42,709 nt of DNA from Bacteroidales bacterium (lineage in GTDB: Bacteria; Bacteroidota; Bacteroidia; Bacteroidales; UBA932). The stretch lies in contig JAFRRF010000036.1 in NCBI GenBank assembly GCA_017428245.1, positions 1 through 42,709 of the forward strand, read 5' to 3'. This document shows positions 32,523 through 40,472 of the stretch, one piece after another. The notes under the pieces were generated by a model that saw nothing but the letters and a program-made list of their open reading frames with translations, was not told the DNA's origin and made no database searches. Numbering within the stretch: the stretch's first letter is position 1; the number at the start of each line of letters is the position of its first letter. Made by a program: the position numbers and the translations under genes.

Positions 32523-34327
32523 TATTGCATGGATTTGATGACTTGTTGGTTGATGGCGCGTACGCGCGGGATGTCCACCTTGTCGACTTTCCGGTCGTAG
32601 GTCATCAGGCCGTTGACTTCGATCTCCACGTCGGTGGTCTGGGTGTAGATGGCGGCTGCGAAACCGCGGGCCACCATTTCCTGCAGTTGCAGGGCGTATT
32701 TCACATATTCGTCGGTCACTTCCTCGGGGGTGGTGAATTTCACATAGCCCCAGTTGCGGTCGGGCGTCCAGAGATGGCCTTCGAGCGGCATGCCGATGCC
32801 GCCATATTCGCCCAGCACGTTGACGCGCTTGGCGTCGGACAGGTACATTGCCGGCTGCGGATAGTTGTGCAGGTCGAGAATGTCGCCCGCCTTCAGGAAA
32901 TGATTGCCGCCGCTGGCGGAGTTGACCAGGCGGGTCGGGTCGTGCTGCTTGGTCCAGGCGCTGATTTCTGCGGTTTTGAATTGACCCCAGCCTTCATTGA
33001 ACGGGACCCAGGCAACGATGCACGGCTGGCTGTAGAGGTAGTCCATGATCTCCTGCCATTCCTTGCGGTAGCAGGCTTCCGATTCGGCGCTGCGCACGAA
33101 TTCGGTGCCTTCATACCAGCGGGTATTCTGCCAGCTGCCGTGAAGGTCGCCGCTGGGCATGTCCTGCCACACGAGGATGCCGAGGCGGTCGCAGTGGTAG
33201 TACCAGCGTGCCGGCTCCACTTTCACGTGCTTGCGGATGAGATTGAAGCCCCAGTCCTTGGTCTTCTGCACGTCGAAGGCGAGGGCTTCGTCGGTGGGAG
33301 CGGTGTAGAGGCCGTCGGGCCACCAACCCTGGTCGAGCGGGCCGTATTGGAAAAGCGGTTTATTGTTGAGGGTCATGCGGAGGATGCCGTTCTTGTCGGG
33401 GGCGATCCCGATCTTGCGCATTGCACAGTAGCCGCGGACGCGGTCCACGGTCTTGCCGTTCTGAACCAGGCTCACTTCCAGGTCGTAGAGGTAGGGATCG
33501 TCCGGGGTCCAGAGACGTGCGCCCTGCAACGGAAGTTCGGCCTCCTGGCCGGTGATGGCGCGGGCCGTGGCGACCCGTTTTCCGTCGGAGAGCAGGCTTA
33601 CTTCCACCAGACCCTGGCAGGCCCCTTCAGCCAACACGCGGAAAGTGCAGGCGTCGAGGTCGGGCGTGATGCGCAGGCCGGCGATGTGCTGTTCGGGGAC
33701 CGGTTCCAGCCAGACCGTCTGCCAGATGCCCGTGACGGAGGTGTACCAGATTCCGCTGGGGTTGCGGACCTGCTTGCCGCGGGGCTGGAAGCCCGTGTCG
33801 GTGCCGTCCCAGACTTTGACGGTCAGGGTGTTCTCACCCGGAACGAGGGCGTCGGTGATATCGAGAGAGAAGGGCGTGTAGCCGCCGGTGTGGCTGCCCG
33901 CCTTGATGTCGTTGACCCAGATGTCGGCCTTCCAGTCGACGGCGCCGAAGTGCAGGAGCACGCGACGGCCTTTCCACGCCTTGGGGACCGTGAAGCTGCG
34001 GCGGTACCACAGGTTCTCATCGGTCCCGACGGTCCGGCCTACACCCGAAAGGCTCGACTCGATGCAGAACGGCACGAGAATCTTTCCTTGCGTATGCTTG
34101 AAAGACTCGTTGCAGGGGAGTACGGCATAGTCCCACAGGCCGTTGAGGTTCATCCAGTCGGCGCGCTGCATCAGCGGGCGCGGGTATTCGGGCAGAGGGC
34201 TCGCGGGATCCACCTGGTCGGCCCAGGGAGTGCGGATCCGGTCTCCGGCGGGCTGCCAGTTCTGCGCATCGGCAGAAAATGCGGTCAGGAGAACCAGTGT
34301 CAGGAGGAAGAATGCCGATTTTTTCAT
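32522..34327 (-). CDS. Glycoside hydrolase family 2 protein, exported
   Basis: With the start at ATG 34327 the protein has 601 residues and a signal peptide ending FSADAQ (about residue 22). Upstream in-frame sequence is rejected because it runs across both divergent promoters. A jelly-roll sugar-binding domain (NLWYRRSFTVPKAWKG, GGYTPFSLDITDAL) and an Ig-like domain precede a TIM barrel. The acid/base is Glu445 in WVPFNEGWGQF and the nucleophile Glu507 in VLGEYGGIG. The family includes beta-galactosidases, glucuronidases and mannosidases; the substrate is not clear. It is the first gene of an operon with the RsiV-like lipoprotein and cdd, divergent from a mutarotase. Confidence 0.93.
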   Translation of the reverse strand: MKKSAFFLLTLVLLTAFSADAQNWQPAGDRIRTPWADQVDPASPLPEYPRPLMQRADWMNLNGLWDYAVLPCNESFKHTQGKILVPFCIESSLSGVGRTVGTDENLWYRRSFTVPKAWKGRRVLLHFGAVDWKADIWVNDIKAGSHTGGYTPFSLDITDALVPGENTLTVKVWDGTDTGFQPRGKQVRNPSGIWYTSVTGIWQTVWLEPVPEQHIAGLRITPDLDACTFRVLAEGACQGLVEVSLLSDGKRVATARAITGQEAELPLQGARLWTPDDPYLYDLEVSLVQNGKTVDRVRGYCAMRKIGIAPDKNGILRMTLNNKPLFQYGPLDQGWWPDGLYTAPTDEALAFDVQKTKDWGFNLIRKHVKVEPARWYYHCDRLGILVWQDMPSGDLHGSWQNTRWYEGTEFVRSAESEACYRKEWQEIMDYLYSQPCIVAWVPFNEGWGQFKTAEISAWTKQHDPTRLVNSASGGNHFLKAGDILDLHNYPQPAMYLSDAKRVNVLGEYGGIGMPLEGHLWTPDRNWGYVKFTTPEEVTDEYVKYALQLQEMVARGFAAAIYTQTTDVEIEVNGLMTYDRKVDKVDIPRVRAINQQVIKSMQ

Positions 34328-34334
34328 AACTTTG
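34327..34334 (+). promoter_or_regulatory. -7 box TAACTTTG for the mutarotase gene
   Basis: Exact TAnnTTTG match whose first base is the last base of the GH2 start codon on the other strand. The ATG it would serve is at 34362. No clean -33 element. Confidence 0.5.
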
Positions 34335-34345
34335 GATTTATCTAT

Positions 34346-34376
34346 CAAATATACTGAATCCATGACGAAATTCAAA
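34346..34376 (-). promoter_or_regulatory. Promoter of the GH2 operon
   Basis: On the minus strand TTTG (34376-34373), a 19-base spacer and TATATTTG (34353-34346) fit the consensus, 19 bases before the GH2 ATG. The -33 lies inside the divergent mutarotase gene. Confidence 0.65.
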
Positions 34377-35348
34377 ATTATTTGTGCCGTCTTCGTGTCG
34401 CTGCTGCTGCTTGCAGGCTGCGGCAAGCCGGCGGAACCCGATACTTTCACTATCCGCAACGACAACGGAATGACCGCCACGTTCTGCACGACGGGCGGTC
34501 GCCTGCTTCGGCTCGAAGTGCCCGACCGGGACGGCTTGATCCGGAACGTCGTCTGGGGCTGTGCCGATGCCGCCGAATGTGCCACGGATCCCGACTATCG
34601 CCAGCCAATCGTCGGCCGCTATGGAAACCGCATCGCAAAAGGGCGCTTTGAATTAGATGGATATACCTATCAACTGTCTGTGAATGAGGGGGAAAATCAC
34701 CTTCACGGCGGCAAGGCCGGTTTCGACAAACGGGAATGGACCATCCAGCCGCTGTCGGACTGTTCGCTCCTGATGACGCGCATTTCGCCGGACGGGGAGG
34801 AAGGCTATCCGGGCAATCTCGAAATATCGGTGCTCTGCACGCTGACCGATAAGAACGACCTGGTCCTGCAATATGCCGCGGTAACCGATGCGCCGACCAT
34901 TCTCAACCCGACCCTGCACGCGTGGTTCAACCTCCACGGGAGCGGAGAGGGACTCACCACCACCCATATCCTCCGGATCAACGCCGATCATTATACGCCC
35001 GTCGATGCGGAACTCATCCCGACGGGAGAAATCGCCCCCGTCGAAGGAACGGCCTTCGATTTCCGGACCGGCAAACCGGTGACGCCGGAATTCGACCATA
35101 ATTTCGTCTTGCGCGGGGCTTCGGGCGAGCCGGCTCTGGAACTCTTCGAACCCGCTACGGGCATTCTGCTGAAAGTCTATACTGACCAGCCTGGCCTGCA
35201 ACTTTACACCGGCCGTCCGGACTGCGGTGTCGTGCTCGAAACGCAGCATTTTCCGGATTCACCCAATCACCCGGATTTCCCGTCCACGGAATTGCGCCCC
35301 GGGGAAAATTACACGCAGACTACGATCTATCATTTTGAAAATTTGTAA
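34362..35348 (+). CDS. Aldose 1-epimerase (mutarotase), lipoprotein
   Basis: The ATG at 34362 gives 328 residues with a lipobox LLAGC near residue 19. It is a galactose mutarotase-fold protein that interconverts alpha and beta anomers. Landmarks include YGNRIAKGRFELDG, NHLHGG with the active-site His, PTLHAWFNLHGSG with the second His, and LQLYTG. The terminal ELRPGENYTQTTIYHF block is also typical, with its Glu in the catalytic position. Its surface location beside an exported GH2 suggests handling of sugars released outside the cell. Its stop codon TAA is part of the -7 box of the next gene. Confidence 0.93.
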   Translation: MTKFKIICAVFVSLLLLAGCGKPAEPDTFTIRNDNGMTATFCTTGGRLLRLEVPDRDGLIRNVVWGCADAAECATDPDYRQPIVGRYGNRIAKGRFELDGYTYQLSVNEGENHLHGGKAGFDKREWTIQPLSDCSLLMTRISPDGEEGYPGNLEISVLCTLTDKNDLVLQYAAVTDAPTILNPTLHAWFNLHGSGEGLTTTHILRINADHYTPVDAELIPTGEIAPVEGTAFDFRTGKPVTPEFDHNFVLRGASGEPALELFEPATGILLKVYTDQPGLQLYTGRPDCGVVLETQHFPDSPNHPDFPSTELRPGENYTQTTIYHFENL

Positions 35349-35353
35349 ATTTG
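35346..35353 (+). promoter_or_regulatory. -7 box TAAATTTG for the first aldo/keto reductase
   Basis: Exact TAnnTTTG match whose TAA is the stop codon of the mutarotase gene. The ATG at 35373 follows 19 bases later. The -33 region is weak. Confidence 0.45.
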
Positions 35354-35372
35354 CAGAAATCAAAACTTGAAT

Positions 35373-36743
35373 ATGGAAAAGAAGAATATGTCACGCCGTG
35401 AGGCAATCCGGGCCATGGTGCTGGCGGGAGCGGGTCTGGCCGCCGGCCATTCGCTGGTGGGCGCACCTCTCCGCGCTTCGGGCCTGATGCCGGAAGACTG
35501 GAAGTTCACCGAACCCGCCAAAGGCGACCAGGTAATCCATCGCAGTTGGAAGTCACTGGGAGGGGAGAGTATCAGCCTGCTCGGTATGGGCTGCATGCGC
35601 TTCCCCCGAAAGGGCAGCGGCCGCCGCGCTCCGCTCGACCAGGATGTCATCAATATGATGATCGACTACGCGCTTGAGCACGGCATCAATTATTTCGATA
35701 CGGCACCTGCTTACGGCGATTCGGAACGCGCCACGGGCGAAGCGCTCAGCCGCCACAAACGCGGGGATTATCTGATTGCGACAAAAATGTCGAATTTCTC
35801 GAATGCGGACCTGGGCGCCTGCAAGACGATGTTCGCCAATTCCCTGAAGAACCTGCGCACCGACTATGTGGACTATTTCCTGCTTCACTCGATCGGCAGC
35901 GTGGATGACTTCAGGAAACGCTTCGTGGATAATGGCCTTCTGCCATATCTTCAGGATCTTCGCAAGAAAGGCACGATCCGGCATCTCGGTTTCTCGTTCC
36001 ACGGTTCCAATGCGGCGCTCAAAGCGCTGATCGAGATGCCGTACGAGTGGGAATTCGTCCAGATCCAGATGAATTATGTGGACTGGAAGAACATGCCGCT
36101 GGAAGACAGCGACGAACCCTGCGATTCCGAGACGCTCTACAAGATGCTGGAAGCCAAGAATATTCCCGTGGTCATTATGGAGCCGATCCGCGGTGGTGCG
36201 CTGGCCAATGTTTCGTCGGGCCTGCAGGGCAGGCTTGCGGAACGTTTCCCGACGCTCTCGCCGGCCGGTGTGGCGCTCACTTTCGCTTCTTCATATCCGG
36301 GCGTGATGTGTACGCTCAGCGGTATGTCGAATATGCAGCAGCTGATGGAGAATGTCTATACCTTCAGTCACTTCAAGCCGTTCGGGGAAGCGGACAACGA
36401 ATACCTGATGGAGATGGCGCGGCTCTATAACGGCAATCCGCACATTCCGTGCACGGCCTGCCGTTATTGCATGCCCTGCCCGCGCGGCGTCGATATTCCG
36501 GGTGTGTTCGCCGTGTACAACGGTTTGAGCGACGAACTGATGCTGCCGGATCCTTCGAACAAGCGTGAAAAAGGCTATAAGGAAAAGAAGAAGAAGTTCC
36601 TTACCCGTTATGCTACTCTGGCAAAGGATACCGACGCCTCGGCCTGCGTGATGTGCAACGCCTGCCTGCCCAAGTGCCCGCAGCGCATCCGTATTCCCGA
36701 ACAGATGCGCATGGTTCACAAATTGGTCAAGAATTTAGGATAG
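35373..36743 (+). CDS. Aldo/keto reductase with 4Fe-4S ferredoxin tail and Tat-like N-terminus
   Basis: A protein of 456 residues from ATG 35373 (a TTG two codons earlier is possible). The N-terminus MSRREAIRAMVLAGAG followed by an Ala/Gly-rich hydrophobic stretch looks like a twin-arginine export signal. The aldo/keto reductase barrel follows (GMGCMRFPRKG; catalytic Tyr in YFDTAPAYGDSE). The C-terminal part has two four-cysteine iron-sulfur motifs, CTACRYCMPCPRG and CVMCNACLPKCPQ, separated by a Lys-rich insertion. Substrate unknown. It runs head-on into a second enzyme of the same family and the two 3' ends overlap by 9 bases. Confidence 0.93.
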   Translation: MEKKNMSRREAIRAMVLAGAGLAAGHSLVGAPLRASGLMPEDWKFTEPAKGDQVIHRSWKSLGGESISLLGMGCMRFPRKGSGRRAPLDQDVINMMIDYALEHGINYFDTAPAYGDSERATGEALSRHKRGDYLIATKMSNFSNADLGACKTMFANSLKNLRTDYVDYFLLHSIGSVDDFRKRFVDNGLLPYLQDLRKKGTIRHLGFSFHGSNAALKALIEMPYEWEFVQIQMNYVDWKNMPLEDSDEPCDSETLYKMLEAKNIPVVIMEPIRGGALANVSSGLQGRLAERFPTLSPAGVALTFASSYPGVMCTLSGMSNMQQLMENVYTFSHFKPFGEADNEYLMEMARLYNGNPHIPCTACRYCMPCPRGVDIPGVFAVYNGLSDELMLPDPSNKREKGYKEKKKKFLTRYATLAKDTDASACVMCNACLPKCPQRIRIPEQMRMVHKLVKNLG

Positions 36744-37940
36744 TTTCTCCTTCGGTTGCCGCTTGCGGAACATATATTTCCGCACGACGGCGATGCCGAT
36801 GCGGTAGGGAAGCGGACGCAGGGCGCGGTCCGCTTCCTTCAGTTTTTCGCGGATGGGAATGCCCTGCGGACAATGCTTTTCGCATTTGCCGCATTCGATA
36901 CATTGGGTGGCGAAGGCAGGTTCCCGGGTCATGCCGACAGTCTGGGCATATTGGAACCTGCCGGCACTTTTCGATTCGGCGTACATCGCGTTGTAGCAGC
37001 GGAAAGCGCCGGGAATATCGACACCCTGGGGACAGGGCATGCAGTAGCGGCAGCCCGTACAGCCCACCTTCTCGGTCTTGCGTATTTCCTGCCGGATCCG
37101 GTCGATCAGGGTGAAATCCGATTCGGTGAAATCGCCGACGCCGGCTTCGGCGGCGGTCTTCACATTCTCTTCCACCATCTCCAGGGAATTCATTCCCGAG
37201 AGGACCACCGTCACTTCGGGCTGGTTGTAGAGCCAGCGCAGACCCCACTGGGCGGCCGTCCAGCCACGGGGGTGGGAAGCGATGGCCTTCTTGGCGCCGG
37301 TCGGCAGCAGATTCACCAGCTTGCCGCCGCGCAGGGGCTCCATAATGACGACGGGGATGCCCTTCGCAGCCGCTGCCCGGAGTCCCTCGACGCCCGCCTG
37401 CGTGGTTTCATCCAGATAGTTGTACTGGATCTGGCAGAAGTCCCAGTCGTAGTCTTCCAGGATTTTCAGGAAGGGGCCGGTATTTCCGTGGTAAGAGAAT
37501 CCGATGTTGCGGATGGCGCCCGACTGCTTTTTTGCGGCGATCCATTCAAGGATGCCGAGCGCTTTGAGTTTTTCCCACTGCGTGAAGTCGGTGAACTGGT
37601 GCATCAGGTAGTAGTCGATGTAGCCGGTCCGAAGGCGTCTGCACTCTTCGTCGAAAAAACGGTCGAAGGCCGCGGTCCGCTGGACCAGGTACTGCGGCAG
37701 TTTGGTCGCGATACAGACTTTGTCACGGATGCCGTTGCGTTCCAGGATTTCCCCCAAAGCCGCTTCGCTTCCGGGGTAGAGATAGGCCGTGTCGTAATAA
37801 TTCACGCCGGAACGGTAAGCAGCCATCAGTTCCTTTTCGGCTTTGTCGATGTCGATGCCGCCGCCCTTCCGGGTAAAACGCATGCAGCCGTAGCCGAGCA
37901 CCGACAGCGGCCTTCCGTATTTGTCTTTTCTGTATTGCAT
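36735..37940 (-). CDS. Aldo/keto reductase with 4Fe-4S ferredoxin tail, cytoplasmic
   Basis: A 401-residue relative of the preceding gene without an export signal (MQYRKDKYGRPLSVLGYGCMRF). The barrel carries the catalytic Tyr in YYDTAYLYPGSE, with the HQFTD substrate-loop motif and the IVIMEPLRGGKLV-type strand. The tail has CTGCRYCMPCPQG and CIECGKCEKHCPQG, each binding a 4Fe-4S cluster. The fused clusters suggest electron exchange with ferredoxin rather than NADPH alone; this is inference. It lies 18 bases after priA on the same strand. Confidence 0.93.
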   Translation of the reverse strand: MQYRKDKYGRPLSVLGYGCMRFTRKGGGIDIDKAEKELMAAYRSGVNYYDTAYLYPGSEAALGEILERNGIRDKVCIATKLPQYLVQRTAAFDRFFDEECRRLRTGYIDYYLMHQFTDFTQWEKLKALGILEWIAAKKQSGAIRNIGFSYHGNTGPFLKILEDYDWDFCQIQYNYLDETTQAGVEGLRAAAAKGIPVVIMEPLRGGKLVNLLPTGAKKAIASHPRGWTAAQWGLRWLYNQPEVTVVLSGMNSLEMVEENVKTAAEAGVGDFTESDFTLIDRIRQEIRKTEKVGCTGCRYCMPCPQGVDIPGAFRCYNAMYAESKSAGRFQYAQTVGMTREPAFATQCIECGKCEKHCPQGIPIREKLKEADRALRPLPYRIGIAVVRKYMFRKRQPKEKLS

Positions 37941-37958
37941 ATCCTGCAGGGTTTGAGT

Positions 37959-39998
37959 TTATGATGGATCTACGTCGATGGTGATGGCCGTGTGGCCTTT
38001 GAAGTCTCGCTCGATCCGGTCGAGCCGTTCGTAGAGTTGCTGTTTTGTGCGGGCCAGCGCCCGGTTGCGCGGCAGTTTGATCCAGAACTGGGCGATGTGT
38101 TCACCGGCTACTTTGTCGATCGCGGGTGCGGTCGGGCCGGCGATGTCGCCGATACCGACGGCATCGGCAGCCTCTTTGATAAGCCGGCAGACGTTCCATA
38201 CCCGTCCTTCATACCGGTCCTTTACGGTGAGGGTGATCATCCGGACATAGGGCGGGTAAGAGAAAGCTTTCCGTTCGGCGAGCATCTCCGTGGCCGGATC
38301 CTGCTGCGGGGCGGGATCCAGCAGCCGCTGCAGGACCGGGTGGTCGGGCTGGAAAGTCTGGATGACGATTTTCCCGCGCTCTCCCCGGCGTCCGGAGCGA
38401 CCCATCAGTTGCGTGAGCAGCTGGAGCGCCCGTTCGTCACTGCGGAAATCCTGGACGGCGAACAGGCTGTCGGCGCTGACGATCGCGACCAGTGCCAGGC
38501 GCTCGAAGTCGAAACCCTTGGTGATCATCTGCGTGCCGACCAGAATGTCGATCTTTCCGGCGGCAAAGTCGCGGATCATCTGCGTTTCAGCAGTTTTACT
38601 CCGGGTCGTGTCGGCATCGAACCGTTCGATGCGGCGGTCCGGAAACGCTTCGCGAAGCTCTTCCTCGATCCGCTCCGTTCCCGCTCCGCGTTCCATCAGG
38701 GCGGCCTCGCCGCAGGAAGGGCAGCGCATCGTGAAGGAACGGTGGTAGCCGCAATAATGGCAGGAAAGGGTATTGTTGAATTTATGATAGCTCAGGGCAA
38801 CGTGGCAGTGGGGGCACATCGCCGCTTCGCCACAGGCTTCGCATTGGACGACAGGAGCGTAGGCGCGCCGTGAACGGAAGACCAGCACTTGACGGCCCGA
38901 TTCGAGCGTGGCCCCGATTTCCTTGAGCAGTTTGCGGGAGAACGAGCCTTGCAGGTTGCCCAGCCGCCGGTCTTTCGCCGTGTCGATGATTTCGACCAGG
39001 GGATCTTCTCCGCCGTGATAGCGCTGGGGCAGCGCGACCCGGGTGAACTTCCGGGTCTCGACATTGTATCGCGATTCGAGGGATGGCGTGGCACTCCCCA
39101 GCAGGATGTTGCCATTGCGTTGCGCGGCCAGCATCAGGGCTGCATCGCGGCCGTTATAGCGGGGAGCAGTGTCGTCCTGCTTGTAGGAACGGTCGTGCTC
39201 TTCGTCGACGATGACCAGACCCAGTTCCCGGAAAGGGAGGAATACGGCGGAACGGGTGCCGAGAACGATACGGGGCGTCGGATCCCGCCGCAGCGTGTCG
39301 GTCACGCCGTAACGCTGGGGAATGGTCGTCCGGGAATGGAAGACCAGCAGTCGCTTGCCGAATACGTCCCGGATACGCTGTTCCAGTTGTTTGGATACGG
39401 CGATTTCGGGAACGAGATACAGGACGTCGCGGCCTTTCTGCAATTGTTCCGCCGCGAGGTGCAGGTAAATCTCCGTCTTGCCGCTGCCCGTTGCGCCGTG
39501 CAGCAAGACCGGCTTGCGGGCGGCGAAACCGCTGCGGATCTGTTCAAGTGCGGCCTGCTGCCGGTCCGAAAGCCCGTGAAGGCGGGCGAAGAAATCTCCG
39601 TCGCCGGCATCCGCCCCTTTCGTGAGGCGTTTCGCCTTTTTCCGGGGCGTTTCCGCTTGAAGCATCATCCGTTGCAGTCCCGCATTGCAGGCTGCCCTGA
39701 AGACTTCGCCGGGCGTACAGAGATAGTAGTCGGCCAGCGCGTACCAGAACCCGATTTCCCGGGTATCGGCCTGCGGCTTGTCAAGCACGTCATCCACCGT
39801 CCCGATCAGCGAGAGATTCACGCCGGAGGGGGCGCTGTCGCGCAGCTGTGTGACCACCCCCAGGACAGGATGGCCGCGCAGCGGTACGCGCACCCACGAA
39901 CCGACCCCCGCTTCCTGTCCGGCAAGAAGTCTGTAGGTCAACGTGTTTTTCAGTTTCAGGGGCAGCAGTACCTCGACATATCTCATCTCCGCGGCCAT
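37959..39998 (-). CDS. priA: Primosomal protein N' (replication restart helicase)
   Basis: A 679-residue superfamily 2 helicase that reloads the replisome at stalled forks. The N-terminal 3'-DNA-binding domain is seen in VLLPLKLKNTLTYRL. The helicase core has Walker A LLHGATGSGKTEIY, DEEH (VIVDEEHDRSYKQ), and RLIKEA-type C-terminal motifs. The zinc-binding region is CEACGEAAMCPHC and CHYCGYHRSFTMRCPSC, eight cysteines as expected. It is shorter than the E. coli protein (732) but no core motif is missing. The start could also be ATG 39986 (MRYVEV). Confidence 0.96.
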   Translation of the reverse strand: MAAEMRYVEVLLPLKLKNTLTYRLLAGQEAGVGSWVRVPLRGHPVLGVVTQLRDSAPSGVNLSLIGTVDDVLDKPQADTREIGFWYALADYYLCTPGEVFRAACNAGLQRMMLQAETPRKKAKRLTKGADAGDGDFFARLHGLSDRQQAALEQIRSGFAARKPVLLHGATGSGKTEIYLHLAAEQLQKGRDVLYLVPEIAVSKQLEQRIRDVFGKRLLVFHSRTTIPQRYGVTDTLRRDPTPRIVLGTRSAVFLPFRELGLVIVDEEHDRSYKQDDTAPRYNGRDAALMLAAQRNGNILLGSATPSLESRYNVETRKFTRVALPQRYHGGEDPLVEIIDTAKDRRLGNLQGSFSRKLLKEIGATLESGRQVLVFRSRRAYAPVVQCEACGEAAMCPHCHVALSYHKFNNTLSCHYCGYHRSFTMRCPSCGEAALMERGAGTERIEEELREAFPDRRIERFDADTTRSKTAETQMIRDFAAGKIDILVGTQMITKGFDFERLALVAIVSADSLFAVQDFRSDERALQLLTQLMGRSGRRGERGKIVIQTFQPDHPVLQRLLDPAPQQDPATEMLAERKAFSYPPYVRMITLTVKDRYEGRVWNVCRLIKEAADAVGIGDIAGPTAPAIDKVAGEHIAQFWIKLPRNRALARTKQQLYERLDRIERDFKGHTAITIDVDPS

Positions 39999-40044
39999 AG
40001 AAATCGTCTTGTTCGAATAATCTTTTGCGAAATTAACATTATTT

Positions 40045-40074
40045 TTTGCAGATAGAAAAAAATACTTACCTTTG
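40045..40074 (+). promoter_or_regulatory. Promoter of tRNA-Phe
   Basis: TTTG (40045-40048), an 18-base spacer and TACCTTTG (40067-40074) fit the Bacteroidota consensus, 12 bases ahead of the tRNA. Confidence 0.75.
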
Positions 40075-40086
40075 CAGTCCCAAAGC

Positions 40087-40159
40087 GGTGCTGTAGCTCA
40101 GATGGTAGAGCAATGGACTGAAAATCCATGTGTCGGCAGTTCGATTCTTCCCAGCACCA
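40087..40159 (+). tRNA. tRNA-Phe (anticodon GAA)
   Basis: A complete 73-base cloverleaf. Acceptor arms GGTGCTG and CAGCACC pair fully, the D-arm is GCTCAGATGGTAGAGC, the anticodon loop CTGAAAA gives GAA, and the T-loop is TTCGATT. Discriminator is A and the CCA end is not encoded. A terminator follows at once, so it is transcribed alone. Confidence 0.97.
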
Positions 40160-40164
40160 CCTGC

Positions 40165-40195
40165 AACCCGCTGAATTTCAGCGGGTTTTCTTTTT
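40165..40195 (+). terminator. Rho-independent terminator of tRNA-Phe
   Basis: A perfect 10-bp stem (40165-40174 with 40178-40187) with loop ATT is followed by TTCTTTTT. Confidence 0.88.
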
Positions 40196-40216
40196 CCGTC
40201 CCACTTTCCGTCCCAC
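40193..40216. repeat. Tandem 12-base repeat (TTTCCGTCCCAC x2) beside tRNA-Phe
   Basis: Two exact adjacent copies, 40193-40204 and 40205-40216, directly after the tRNA-Phe terminator. The GTCCCA core is the complement of the TGGGAC core of the repeat pair at 40357-40378, so the two pairs are inverted across a 140-base interval. No gene is seen between them. Resembles arm-type integrase sites; that is inference. Confidence 0.55.
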
Positions 40217-40356
40217 TTTTCAAATAATATCGCCCTATATCCGGGGCTACTAAAATCGCCTTTCTGGTGCTCTGTACGGCCTTTTTTGAGTATACTCTAC
40301 TACACTTTCAGAGAACAAACCGTACATTCCCAAAACCTTCCCATCTCCCCAAAAAA

Positions 40357-40378
40357 CTGGGACCAATCTGGGACCATT
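40357..40378. repeat. Tandem 11-base repeat (CTGGGACCAAT, CTGGGACCATT)
   Basis: Two adjacent 11-base units, 40357-40367 and 40368-40378, identical except at the last-but-one base. They face the TTTCCGTCCCAC pair at 40193-40216 in inverted orientation. Confidence 0.55.
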
Positions 40379-40397
40379 ATATCCATTGGATAAAAGA

Positions 40398-40429
40398 TTT
40401 GCAAATCACAATTCCATTGAGTAAATTTG
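40398..40429 (+). promoter_or_regulatory. Promoter of the DUF4143 ATPase gene
   Basis: TTTG (40398-40401), a 20-base spacer and TAAATTTG (40422-40429) fit the consensus; the ATG is at 40473. The -7 box is part of a direct repeat (40413-40428 and 40435-40450). Confidence 0.72.
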
Positions 40430-40450
40430 CGCAGTCCATTGAGTAAATTT
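40413..40450. repeat. 16-base direct repeat over the DUF4143 promoter (operator candidate)
   Basis: TCCATTGAGTAAATTT occurs exactly at 40413-40428 and 40435-40450, 22 bases apart, about two helical turns. A weaker third copy begins at 40382 (TCCATTGGATAAAAGA). One copy includes the -7 box and the other covers the expected transcript start, as an operator would. Confidence 0.5.
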
Positions 40451-40472
40451 TGAATGCATAATATAACTTGCT

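Noticed and set aside
32525-34357. A 610-residue open frame antisense to the GH2 gene
   Set aside because: Low-complexity composition, no recognisable domain, and opposite a well-supported glycosidase with both catalytic glutamates; shadow frame.
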